Part shown: positions 1 to 6,278 of the stretch, one piece after another
Position numbering within the stretch: the stretch's first letter is position 1
Layout: the number at the start of each line of letters is the position of its first letter
Origin: JBBSVE01 sp038233815
GTDB taxonomy: Bacteria > Pseudomonadota > Alphaproteobacteria > Rhodobacterales > Rhodobacteraceae
Length of the DNA stretch: 7,117 nucleotides
Reading direction: 5' to 3'
NCBI GenBank assembly: GCA_038233815.1
Contig: JBBSVE010000151.1
Location: 1-7,117 of the forward strand
The notes under the pieces: model-generated
The model's database searches: none
What the model saw: the letters and a program-made list of their open reading frames with translations, nothing else
What the model was told of the DNA's origin: nothing
Position numbers and translations under genes: made by a program

Positions 1-220
1 CCACCGCATAGGGGTCCGCCGCCGCCCAGTCGCGCGCATCAACCATGCTCTCCACGCCCAGCACGATCAGCGAGCCAGTCATCTGCCCCGCATCGTCCAG
101 CAGCGGTCCGGCCAGTTCCACCACGCCCGAGGCATCGACATGCGCCAGATGGGCAGCACGGGTGTTCAGCCGAATCTGGAGGGCATCCGGTCTGTCGTGG
201 CAGATCAGGGCAACGCGCAT
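1..220 (-). CDS. YciI-like domain protein, 3' end cut by the window
   Basis: The first 73 residues are visible and the frame runs off the left edge; YciI proteins are usually about 90-100 residues, so roughly three quarters is present. It reads as a YciI/YCII-like ferredoxin-like-fold protein: starts MRVALICHDRPDAL, has the conserved histidine region (H24, H27), an AGPLLDD...G...GSL core (residues 37-51) and a DPY motif at 69-71 with the Asp typical of the family's putative active site. The biochemical role of YciI proteins is mostly unknown; small-molecule catalysis by the His-Asp pair is a family-level proposal. The ATG at 220 lies one base after the gpsA TGA, with a GGAAG ribosome-binding sequence inside the gpsA tail, so it is probably translationally coupled and co-transcribed with tsaD and gpsA. 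The family call is good; the substrate is unknown. Confidence 0.85.
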   Translation of the reverse strand, partial: MRVALICHDRPDALQIRLNTRAAHLAHVDASGVVELAGPLLDDAGQMTGSLIVLGVESMVDARDWAAADPYAV

Positions 221-221
221 G

Positions 222-1151
222 TCATTCTTCCTTCAAGGGGCGGGACATGAGGGCGGTCATCGCGGCCTCCGGTGCGATCTCGCCCGCCAGCAGGGACGCG
301 ATCATTGCGGCGATCGGCATGTCGATCCCGTCCGTCCGGGCAAGCTGCGCCACGGCCTTCGCGGTTGCAACCCCTTCGACCGTCACGTCCTCCACCCACG
401 GCTGTCCGGCGCCCAACGCCTCGCCGAAGCGGAAGTTGCGCGACTGGCCGGAGGTGCAGGTCAGCACCAGATCGCCGAAACCGGAGAGGCCCGCCAGCGT
501 GTCTGCCCGCGCGCCGCGCGCAATGGCGAGGCGCTGCATCTCCGCGAACCCCCGCGTCATCAGCGCCGCCCGTGCGGATGCGCCGAGGCCTGCGCCCATC
601 ACCGCCCCCGCCGCGATGGCAATGACGTTCTTCAGGGCACCGCCCAGTTCGGCCCCCGCAACGTCCGTGGTCCGGTAAAGCCGGAGGAGCGGGGTGGAGA
701 GTTGGCGCTGCACCGACCGTCCCGCGCCCTCGTCGGCGCAGGCGAGCGTCAGCGCCGTTGGCAGCCCCCGCGCGATGTCGACGGCAAAGCTCGGCCCGGT
801 CAGGATCGCCGTGACCGCCGCGGGACAGGCGCGCGCGATGACGCCCGTCGGGCCGAGGCCGGTGGCGAGGTCGACCCCCTTGCAGCAGGCAACGAGCGTC
901 CCCGCGCGCAGGTCCGCGCCGTCAAGAAACGCCCCAAGCGCCTGCGTGGGCAAGGCCAGCAGAACCGTCTCCAGCCCCGCCAGATCGGCAAGGTCGGCGG
1001 TGACCGTGACCCGTTCGGGCAGCACCGCGCCCGGCAGTCGCGCAAGGTCGCGCCTCCGGGCGCCGCGCCCCCAAAGCATCACATCCCGGTCCTGACCCAG
1101 CGCCACGGCCAGCGCCCCTCCGAACGCTCCGGCGCCCACGATCCCGATCAT
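222..1151 (-). CDS. gpsA: NAD(P)-dependent glycerol-3-phosphate dehydrogenase GpsA
   Basis: This cytosolic enzyme reduces dihydroxyacetone phosphate to sn-glycerol-3-phosphate, the backbone precursor of phospholipids. The protein has 309 residues, slightly short of the 320-340 common in the family. The Rossmann dinucleotide loop GAGAFG is at residues 6-11, immediately after the start, which supports this ATG. Other family marks are CCKG with K91, GPSFA at 119-123, the catalytic-lysine region ELGGALKN with K174, and the GLSGFGDLVLTCTS signature at 221-234 followed by SRNFRFG. The variant GGALA after the glycine-rich loop replaces the more usual GTALA. The start codon overlaps the tsaD stop in an ATGA (1148-1151), so translation is probably coupled to tsaD, with an AAAGG-type ribosome-binding sequence inside the tsaD end. 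No frameshift or missing key residue was seen. Identity is very secure. Confidence 0.97.
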   Translation of the reverse strand: MIGIVGAGAFGGALAVALGQDRDVMLWGRGARRRDLARLPGAVLPERVTVTADLADLAGLETVLLALPTQALGAFLDGADLRAGTLVACCKGVDLATGLGPTGVIARACPAAVTAILTGPSFAVDIARGLPTALTLACADEGAGRSVQRQLSTPLLRLYRTTDVAGAELGGALKNVIAIAAGAVMGAGLGASARAALMTRGFAEMQRLAIARGARADTLAGLSGFGDLVLTCTSGQSRNFRFGEALGAGQPWVEDVTVEGVATAKAVAQLARTDGIDMPIAAMIASLLAGEIAPEAAMTALMSRPLKEE

Positions 1152-2239
1152 GCCTTTGGCCCTTTGCGGCCCGATCCGATCAGGGCGGGGCTGGTCCGGT
1201 CCAGCGGCCAGCGCGGTTTCGCGGCCAATGTGAGGTCATCCCGCCCGCCGGCGCGGAACCGCTCCATCCCCGCCCAGGCGATCATCGCGGCATTGTCGGT
1301 GCAAAGCGCGAGTGGAGGCGCGTTGAACCGCACGCCCAGCGTTTCGCACACCCGCTCCAGCGCCGCGCGTATGGCGCCGTTCGCCGCCACGCCGCCCGCG
1401 ACGGCGAGTGTCGCAAAGCCTGTCTGGGTCAACGCGCGCCGCGATTTCTCAGCCAGAACATCGGCCACCGCCGCTTGGAACCCGGCGCAAAGATCGACGC
1501 GGTCAGTCCGCGTCAGCCCGCCCGCCGCCGCCATCGCCGCATCGCGGGCCCTGAGCGCCGCCGTCTTCAGCCCCGAAAAGGACAGGTCGCATCCGGGCCG
1601 ATCGAGCAGCGGGCGCGGCAGCGCGAATCGCACCGCATCGCCTGCGCGCGCCTCGGCCTCCACCGCCGGGCCGCCGGGCTGGGGCAGGCCCAGCAGACGC
1701 GCCACCTTGTCGAACGCCTCGCCCGGCGCATCGTCGATGGAGCCGCCGATCCGGGTGAAATCCTCCGGCCCCCGGACGGCGAGAAACTGGCAATGGCCTC
1801 CTGACACCAGCAGCATAAGATAAGGATAGGCGAGCGCGTCCGTCAGCCTCGGCGTCAGCGCGTGACCGGCCAGATGGTTGACCCCCACCAACGGCAGCCC
1901 GGTTGCGGCGGCAAGCCCCTTGGCGCACATCACCCCGGCCAGAACGCCGCCGATCAGGCCCGGCCCCGCCGTCACCGCGATCCCGTCGAGCTCGTCCAAC
2001 GTCAGTCGGGCCTCCGCCAGCGCCCGCTCCACGCAATGATCGATCCGCTCCGCATGGGCGCGGGCGGCAAGCTCCGGCACCACGCCGCCGAAGGCCGCGT
2101 GGAGCGTCGATTGCCCTTCGACAATGGACGACAGGATCGCCCCGCCCTCGCCCGCCATGCGGACCACGGCCGCTGCCGTGTCGTCGCAGCTCGTCTCGAT
2201 GCCGAGAAAGGTCACGGTGTCGTTCGTCGGTTTGGCCAT
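1148..2239 (-). CDS. tsaD: tRNA N6-adenosine threonylcarbamoyltransferase TsaD (Gcp/Kae1 family)
   Basis: TsaD transfers the threonylcarbamoyl group from threonylcarbamoyl-AMP to A37 of tRNAs that read ANN codons, acting with TsaB and TsaE in the cytosol. The product is 363 residues, normal for the family. The ASKHA-fold start FLGIETSCDD is at 11-20; the metal-binding histidines are in NHLAGH (H122, H126); SGGH is at 146-149; SIDDAPGEAFDKVAR is at 167-181; SFSGLKTA is at 220-227; AVAGGVAANG is at 279-288; the metal-ligand aspartate is in CTDNAAM (D315). The open frame extends 97 codons further upstream, but that extension lies over the hemD start, is arginine/serine rich and has no family similarity, so the ATG giving MAKPTND is chosen. 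First gene of the tsaD-gpsA-yciI operon, divergent from hemD. A tRNA-Thr(CGU) gene, which reads an ANN codon, sits in the same window; this may be coincidence. Confidence 0.97.
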   Translation of the reverse strand: MAKPTNDTVTFLGIETSCDDTAAAVVRMAGEGGAILSSIVEGQSTLHAAFGGVVPELAARAHAERIDHCVERALAEARLTLDELDGIAVTAGPGLIGGVLAGVMCAKGLAAATGLPLVGVNHLAGHALTPRLTDALAYPYLMLLVSGGHCQFLAVRGPEDFTRIGGSIDDAPGEAFDKVARLLGLPQPGGPAVEAEARAGDAVRFALPRPLLDRPGCDLSFSGLKTAALRARDAAMAAAGGLTRTDRVDLCAGFQAAVADVLAEKSRRALTQTGFATLAVAGGVAANGAIRAALERVCETLGVRFNAPPLALCTDNAAMIAWAGMERFRAGGRDDLTLAAKPRWPLDRTSPALIGSGRKGPKA

Positions 2240-2294
2240 GGATCGCCCGTCATGCGCGTTGCCAGCAACGGTCTGCCCGCGTAACAGGCAGGTC
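2240..2294. promoter_or_regulatory. Divergent tsaD/hemD intergenic region with a 14-bp palindrome
   Basis: These 55 bp separate the start codons of tsaD (minus) and hemD (plus) and must hold at least part of the start signals for both. At 2257-2270 there is a perfect inverted repeat with 6-bp arms, CGTTGC-CA-GCAACG, near the middle of the gap. On the plus strand TTGCCA (2259-2264) matches five of six -35 consensus bases and is followed after 17 bp by a poor -10 (TAACAG, 2282-2287); a start from it would leave almost no leader, so it is only a weak candidate. AGG triplets at 2286-2288 and 2290-2292 are the likely hemD ribosome-binding sequence. The palindrome is seen directly; its role as an operator is inference. 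Confidence 0.35.
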
Positions 2295-3029
2295 ATGGCG
2301 AGACAATCCCCGCAAGCCATCCTCCTGACCCGCCCCCGCGCGCAGGCCGAGCGTTTCGCCTGCGCGCTGGACCGGCGGTTCGGGGAAGGGGTCCGATGCG
2401 TGATCTCTCCCGTTCTGGAACCGGAGTTCCTGCCGGTTTCCCTGCCGGAGGCGGCGTTCGATGCACTGGTCTTCACCTCGGAGACGGGGGTGGCTGCACT
2501 CCTGCGTCTGGATCGCGCGGCCCTTCCCACGCTTACCTATTGCGTCGGAGACCGGACGGCGAAGGCGGCGCGCGTCGCCGGGCTTACCGCGCAATCGGCG
2601 GGCGGCGCGGCGGCGGACCTCGTGGGGCTTCTGGCACGGGTGGCGGCGGGCCAGCGCCTCTTGCATATCGCCGGCGCGCACCGGACAGGCGACATCGCGA
2701 AGCGGCTGGCCCCCGAGGGCGTCGAGATCCGCACTCTCACCGCCTACGCGCAGGTCGAACGGCCCCTCGACGCGACGGCACGGGATCTGCTGGCCGGGCG
2801 GGCGTCGGTTCTTCTGCCGCTCTTTTCCCCCCGGAGTGCCGCTTTGCTGTCGGACCAGCTCCTCCGCATGCCGCTGGTGGCCCCCCTGACGGGAATCGCC
2901 TTGAGCGGTGCGGTCGCGCGGTCCGTGGACCCCGCGCTCGGCCTCCGCGTCGTCACTGTGCCCACACCGGACGCGGCAGCGATGATCGAGGGGATCGCCA
3001 CCATCATGGACCGTGCCCGTGGGTCTTGA
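2295..3029 (+). CDS. hemD: Uroporphyrinogen-III synthase HemD
   Basis: HemD closes and rearranges the linear tetrapyrrole hydroxymethylbilane to uroporphyrinogen III, the common precursor of heme, bacteriochlorophyll and cobalamin; it is a cytosolic enzyme. The product has 244 residues, normal for this poorly conserved family. Recognisable elements are AILLTRPRAQAERF near the N-terminus (8-21), ALVFTSETGV at 57-66, CVGDRTA at 83-89, LLHIAGAHRTGDI at 122-134, the conserved tyrosine Y151 in LTAYAQVER, LFSPRSAA at 176-183 and ALSGAVARSV at 202-211. The frame is open for 57 codons upstream, but those lie over the tsaD 5' end; the ATG giving MARQSPQ fits the family N-terminus and has AGG triplets just before it. 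hemC, the preceding pathway gene and often adjacent to hemD in other alphaproteobacteria, is not here. First gene of the hemD-mic60-hemY cluster. Confidence 0.93.
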   Translation: MARQSPQAILLTRPRAQAERFACALDRRFGEGVRCVISPVLEPEFLPVSLPEAAFDALVFTSETGVAALLRLDRAALPTLTYCVGDRTAKAARVAGLTAQSAGGAAADLVGLLARVAAGQRLLHIAGAHRTGDIAKRLAPEGVEIRTLTAYAQVERPLDATARDLLAGRASVLLPLFSPRSAALLSDQLLRMPLVAPLTGIALSGAVARSVDPALGLRVVTVPTPDAAAMIEGIATIMDRARGS

Positions 3030-3073
3030 GGCGCAACGCTCGTCAGGCTAGGTTCATCCCACGCCGGGCACGG
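3011..3073 (+). other. Large bulged hairpin spanning the hemD stop and the hemD-mic60 gap
   Basis: The left arm CCGTGCCCGTGGG (3011-3023) pairs with CCCACGCCGGGCACGG (3058-3073): 13 G/C-rich base pairs interrupted by a single 3-nt bulge in the right arm, closing a 34-nt loop that contains the hemD stop codon (3027-3029). The mic60 ribosome-binding site begins 14 nt after the right arm. No T-run follows, so it is not a standard intrinsic terminator. It could be an mRNA processing or stability element, a partial terminator, or an attenuator setting the hemD:mic60 ratio. The structure is read from the sequence; the function is inference. Confidence 0.55.
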
Positions 3074-3086
3074 ATACGGCATGAAC

Positions 3087-3091
3087 GGAGG
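3087..3091 (+). promoter_or_regulatory. Ribosome-binding site of mic60
   Basis: GGAGG six bases before the ATG at 3098. It matters because the frame of mic60 is open without a stop for about 700 bp upstream across hemD; this near-perfect Shine-Dalgarno sequence fixes the real start. Confidence 0.8.
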
Positions 3092-3097
3092 GACGAT

Positions 3098-4552
3098 ATG
3101 GCAACCCCGCGCACGCCCCGCAAACGCGCCGGACCGCAAAACGATCCGGCCGCGCCCCTTGCGGACGATGGCACCGTGCAGGAGGCCCGTGTTCCGCCTG
3201 AGGATCCCGCACCCGACGACAGGACCGACAGCGCGCCCCTGCCGTCGCAGGACATGACCGATGGCGAGGACGGCTCGGCGGCCATGGCCGAACTCGTCGT
3301 GCCGCCGGACGATGCCGACGGTCCGACGATGGGGCCGGACATGCCGCCCGCGGATGAGCGGACAGCGCAGGCGGACCCGGTCGAGACCGTGCCCCCCTAT
3401 GCCACCCCGCAACCGGACCGCGACGACGAGGCGCCCCGCCCCCCGACACCGCAGAACGGGGGACCGCAAGAACCGCCCGCGCGCGGCAAGGGCGGATTTC
3501 TGGCGCTGGTTCTGGGCGGGGCGATCGCTGCCGCCCTCGGCTTCTTTGCCGGGCGCGCTATGTTGCCCGACGACGGGACCGCTTCGTTGCGCTCGCAGGT
3601 CGCTCAGCAGACGCAGGATATCTCTGGCCTCAAATCCTCGGTCCAGTCGCTTCCGGTGCCGCCGGATCTGAGCGATGACGTGGCCTCCGTCCGCGACATG
3701 GCGACGAAGGCGATGGATACGGCCGAGGCGGCGAAGGCGGCCGCCGCGGCCCCGCCCGAAGGGCTCGACGCGCTGACCGCGCGGGTGGGAGAGGTCGAGA
3801 CGCAGCTCACGGCCCTGAAGGACGCAAGCGCCAACGCGGTCGATGCGGCGACGGTCACGACCCTCCAGTCCACCGTGGCAAGCATCAGGACCGACCTCGC
3901 GGCCCAGCAGGAGGCCGTGTCGAAGAAGGCGGACGAGGCCCGCGCGGCAGAAGCCTCGGCGCAGGCCGCGCAGGATGCCGCGAACAAGGCGCAGGCGGCA
4001 GCGCAGAAGGCGCAGGCCGAAACCGCCGCCGCGACGGCAAAGGCCGAAGCCGATGCAAAGGCCGCCAGCCGCGCTTCCGCTGTGGCGCAGATCGACACCG
4101 CATTGGCCGCGGGGCAACCCTATGTGGGCCCGGTCGCTGTCTTGAAGGAGGCCGGCGTGAGCGTGCCCGACAGCCTTTCGCAATCGGCGGCGGCGGGGAT
4201 TGCCACACAGGCCGATCTCGTCAAATCCTTCGACGCCCCGGCGCGGCAGGCGCTGCAGGATGCCCGGCGCGTCAGGGCCAGCGGCGGTTTCGGCGAACGG
4301 TTCGGCGCGTTCGTGAAATCTCAGACCAGCGCCCGCTCCCTGTCCCCGCAGGAGGGCACATCGCCCGACGCCGTCCTGTCGCGCGCGGAGGCGGCGCTGA
4401 AGCGCGGCGACCTGGCGGCGGCGCTGGACGAGATCGGCGCGCTCCCCCCCGAGGCGCAATCGACGATGGCGGAGTGGGTGGGGCGGGTTCAAGCGCGCAT
4501 TGGAGCGACCGAGGGGATGACAGCGTTGTCTGCATCGAACGGCAAGGGATAA
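3098..4552 (+). CDS. mic60: Mic60/mitofilin-like inner-membrane coiled-coil protein (COG4223 type)
   Basis: 484 residues with the alphaproteobacterial Mic60 layout: a proline- and acid-rich, probably disordered cytoplasmic N-terminus (1-130), one transmembrane helix (about 133-154, FLALVLGGAIAAALGFFAG), a long periplasmic coiled-coil region (about 160-330) with an extremely alanine-rich stretch at 277-328, and a C-terminal mitofilin-like helical domain (about 330-475) ending in the typical ALKRGDLAAALDEIGALPPEAQSTMAEW segment (432-460). Family knowledge: alphaproteobacterial Mic60 homologues shape intracytoplasmic or inner membranes, as mitochondrial Mic60 does at crista junctions. The gene sits between hemD and hemY, the conserved neighbourhood for this family, with a 68-bp gap before it and 9 bp after it. 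The long opposite-strand frame over this gene is a composition shadow. Assignment rests on architecture, the C-terminal segment and context, since coiled coils alone are not diagnostic. Confidence 0.88.
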   Translation: MATPRTPRKRAGPQNDPAAPLADDGTVQEARVPPEDPAPDDRTDSAPLPSQDMTDGEDGSAAMAELVVPPDDADGPTMGPDMPPADERTAQADPVETVPPYATPQPDRDDEAPRPPTPQNGGPQEPPARGKGGFLALVLGGAIAAALGFFAGRAMLPDDGTASLRSQVAQQTQDISGLKSSVQSLPVPPDLSDDVASVRDMATKAMDTAEAAKAAAAAPPEGLDALTARVGEVETQLTALKDASANAVDAATVTTLQSTVASIRTDLAAQQEAVSKKADEARAAEASAQAAQDAANKAQAAAQKAQAETAAATAKAEADAKAASRASAVAQIDTALAAGQPYVGPVAVLKEAGVSVPDSLSQSAAAGIATQADLVKSFDAPARQALQDARRVRASGGFGERFGAFVKSQTSARSLSPQEGTSPDAVLSRAEAALKRGDLAAALDEIGALPPEAQSTMAEWVGRVQARIGATEGMTALSASNGKG

Positions 4553-4561
4553 GGCACGCAC

Positions 4562-6082
4562 ATGATCTGGTCGCTTATCAAGGTTTTCCTGTTCGTCGCA
4601 TTGATCGCGGTCCTGGCCTACGGGGCGGGATTACTCATCGACACGGATGGCGGGGTCCGAATCGCATTCGGTTCGATGGAATATACGCTCACCCCGCTGG
4701 CGGCGGTGGTGGCGATGCTGCTTCTCATGCTCGCGCTCTGGGTGGTCCTGAAGCTTCTGGGGCTGATCGTGGCAACGGTGCGCTTTCTCAACGGGGACGA
4801 AACGGCGATCTCGCGCTATTTCGACCGCAACCGGGAGCGGAAGGGCTATCAGGCCCTGTCCGACGGGATTATGGCGCTCGCCTCCGGTGAGGGCCGGATC
4901 GCTATGGCGCGCGCGAAGAAGGCCGACAAGTTCCTCGACCGGCCCGACCTCACCACGCTGCTGATCGCGCAGGCGGCGGAGATGGAGGGCGACACCGACA
5001 AGGCATCCGAGGCCTATAAGGCGCTCCTGACCGAGGACCGCACCCGCTTCGTGGGTATCCGCGGCCTGATGCGGCAGCGGATCGTGGAGGGCGATACCGC
5101 CACGGCGCTGAAACTGGCGGAAAAGGCCTTCGCGCTGAAACCGAAGCACCGCGAACTGCAGGACACGCTTTTGCAATTGCAGGCCGACCAGCGGGACTGG
5201 AAAGGCGCGCGCACAACGCTGGGCGCGAAGCTGAAATCGGGCGCCTTGCCGCGCGACGTGTTCCGACGCCGCGATGCGATCCTTGCGTTGCAGGAGGCGC
5301 GGACGGTGGCCGACGGGGACGCGGGCATCGAAGCGCAGGAAGCGGCGATCGAGGCAAACCGCCTGTCGCCCGACCTGATTCCGGCCGCGACGATGGCGGC
5401 ACGCACCTATATCGAGCGGCGCGATTTCAAGACCGCCACCCGCGTGCTTAAGAAGGCCTGGACGGTGCGGCCCCATCCCGACCTCGCCGCCGCCTTCGCC
5501 GAGATCGCGCCGAACGAGACCGTGCAGGCGCGGCTGAAGCGGTTCAAGACGTTGACCGCGATCAACCCCGACGATCCCGAGACGCGGATGCTCGATGCAG
5601 AGCTTCACCTCGGGGCGGAGGATTTCCCCGCCGCCCGCCGGGCGCTTGGCGATCTCGCCTCGACCATGCCCACCGCGCGTACGCTGGCGATCATGGCCGC
5701 GGTGGAGCGGGGCGAGGGCGCCGACGACGCGGTCGTGCGTGGCTGGCTCGCCCGCGCGCTGACAGCGCCGCGCGGGCCGCAATGGTGCTGCGACAAATGT
5801 CAGGCGATCCACAGCCAGTGGGTGCCGATTTGCGAGAATTGCGGCGGCTTCGATACTCTGTCCTGGCGTGAGCCGCAGGAAGGCACCGGCCCCAGCGCCA
5901 CGGGAACGGAGCTGTTGCCGTTGATCGTGGGACTGCCGGCCCCGTCCCCGGACACTGATTCTGCGCCGCCCGCCGCCACCGATGCCGACGCGGTGCCCGA
6001 TTATGTCGAGGTGGTCGACGATCCCGTGCCCCCGCCCACCGACAGCAGTTCCGAGCGGGCCGAAAATAGGACTACCCCTTGA
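4562..6082 (+). CDS. hemY: HemY-family TPR membrane protein with C-terminal cysteine ribbon
   Basis: 506 residues of the HemY_N/TPR family (the proteobacterial HemY, not the Bacillus protoporphyrinogen oxidase of the same name). Two transmembrane helices lie at about 4-25 and 43-72; the segment after them (NGDETAISRYFDRNRERKGY, 77-96) is typical of the family. Helical TPR-like repeats run from about 95 to 400. Residues 408-435 form a ribbon: C409, C410, C413 and C424, C427 in WCCDKC...CENCGGFDTLSW, expected to bind zinc or iron, resembling the rubredoxin-like tail of LapB. An acidic, proline-rich, probably disordered tail follows (about 436-506). The family is tied to heme biogenesis by gene context, but no biochemical activity is established. 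AAGG (4551-4554), overlapping the mic60 stop, is the likely ribosome-binding sequence; the 9-bp gap suggests coupling to mic60. The stop is 28 bp before the tRNA gene. Confidence 0.92.
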   Translation: MIWSLIKVFLFVALIAVLAYGAGLLIDTDGGVRIAFGSMEYTLTPLAAVVAMLLLMLALWVVLKLLGLIVATVRFLNGDETAISRYFDRNRERKGYQALSDGIMALASGEGRIAMARAKKADKFLDRPDLTTLLIAQAAEMEGDTDKASEAYKALLTEDRTRFVGIRGLMRQRIVEGDTATALKLAEKAFALKPKHRELQDTLLQLQADQRDWKGARTTLGAKLKSGALPRDVFRRRDAILALQEARTVADGDAGIEAQEAAIEANRLSPDLIPAATMAARTYIERRDFKTATRVLKKAWTVRPHPDLAAAFAEIAPNETVQARLKRFKTLTAINPDDPETRMLDAELHLGAEDFPAARRALGDLASTMPTARTLAIMAAVERGEGADDAVVRGWLARALTAPRGPQWCCDKCQAIHSQWVPICENCGGFDTLSWREPQEGTGPSATGTELLPLIVGLPAPSPDTDSAPPAATDADAVPDYVEVVDDPVPPPTDSSSERAENRTTP

Positions 6083-6110
6083 CCCGTGCCAATGCTAAGA
6101 GCGCCACCGG

Positions 6111-6186
6111 GCCGCACTAGCTCAGTTGGTAGAGCATCGCATTCGTAATGCGGGGGTCGGGGGTTCGAATCCCTCGTGCGGCACCA
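6111..6186 (+). tRNA. tRNA-Thr(CGU)
   Basis: A complete 76-nt cloverleaf. The acceptor stem GCCGCAC pairs perfectly with GTGCGGC (6176-6182), followed by discriminator A and a genome-encoded CCA (6184-6186). The D arm is GCTC-AGTTGGTA-GAGC. The anticodon stem TCGCA/TGCGG closes loop TTCGTAA with anticodon CGT at 6144-6146, reading ACG threonine codons. The T arm GGGGG-TTCGAAT-CCCTC includes one G-U pair. A TTGACC at 6079-6084, overlapping the hemY stop, resembles a -35 box, but no -10 sits at a normal distance, so whether the tRNA has its own promoter or reads through from hemY is unclear. Codon-like frames through this gene on the minus strand are artefacts. Confidence 0.97.
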
Positions 6187-6217
6187 ACCCCAAGCGATAC
6201 CTGCGCTCATGTCTGAT

Positions 6218-6278
6218 ATCCTGTCCGGAGTGTGCGAACATTCGTTGGTGGTCGCGAACGAAATTTTCCGCACAGGAT
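6218..6278. repeat. Nested imperfect inverted repeat 31 bp after the tRNA
   Basis: Outer arms ATCCTGT (6218-6224) and ACAGGAT (6272-6278) are perfect 7-bp complements, extended after one C/C mismatch by CGGA (6226-6229) with TCCG (6267-6270). Inside lies a second perfect 6-bp pair, TTCGTT (6241-6246) with AACGAA (6257-6262), around a 10-nt loop. There is no T-run after it, so an intrinsic terminator for the tRNA is only one possibility; a remnant of a mobile-element end or a small structured RNA are others. The pairing is seen directly; the function is unknown. Confidence 0.45.

Noticed and set aside
45..1823. 592-codon plus-strand open frame opposite gpsA and tsaD
   Set aside because: Composition shadow of two securely identified minus-strand genes; the product is arginine/proline/serine-rich with no recognisable domain.
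2258..2294. Absence of hemC upstream of hemD considered as a recent deletion
   Set aside because: hemC is placed elsewhere (next to hemE) in Rhodobacter species as far as I recall, so the close tsaD/hemD pair is probably the normal order for this lineage.
2240..2530. Upstream extension of tsaD to a 460-residue protein
   Set aside because: The added 97 residues overlap hemD in antisense, are low-complexity and unlike TsaD; the family N-terminus begins at the MAKPTND start.
2744..4561. 605-codon minus-strand open frame opposite mic60
   Set aside because: Extremely arginine/glycine-rich shadow of the alanine-rich coiled-coil gene; mic60 has a strong ribosome-binding site and the family C-terminus.
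4631..5812. 393-codon minus-strand open frame opposite hemY
   Set aside because: Shadow frame; hemY has clear membrane helices, TPR region and cysteine ribbon on the plus strand.
6079..6100. TTGACC followed by AATGCTAAGA as a tRNA promoter
   Set aside because: The -35-like hexamer is good, but any -10-like sequence is only about 7-10 bp away instead of 16-18, so the pair is not a standard promoter.
6001..6273. 90-codon minus-strand frame across the tRNA (contains TRDSNPRPPHYECDALPTEL)
   Set aside because: This peptide is the familiar artefact of translating a tRNA gene on its opposite strand; it appears in many annotations as a false protein.
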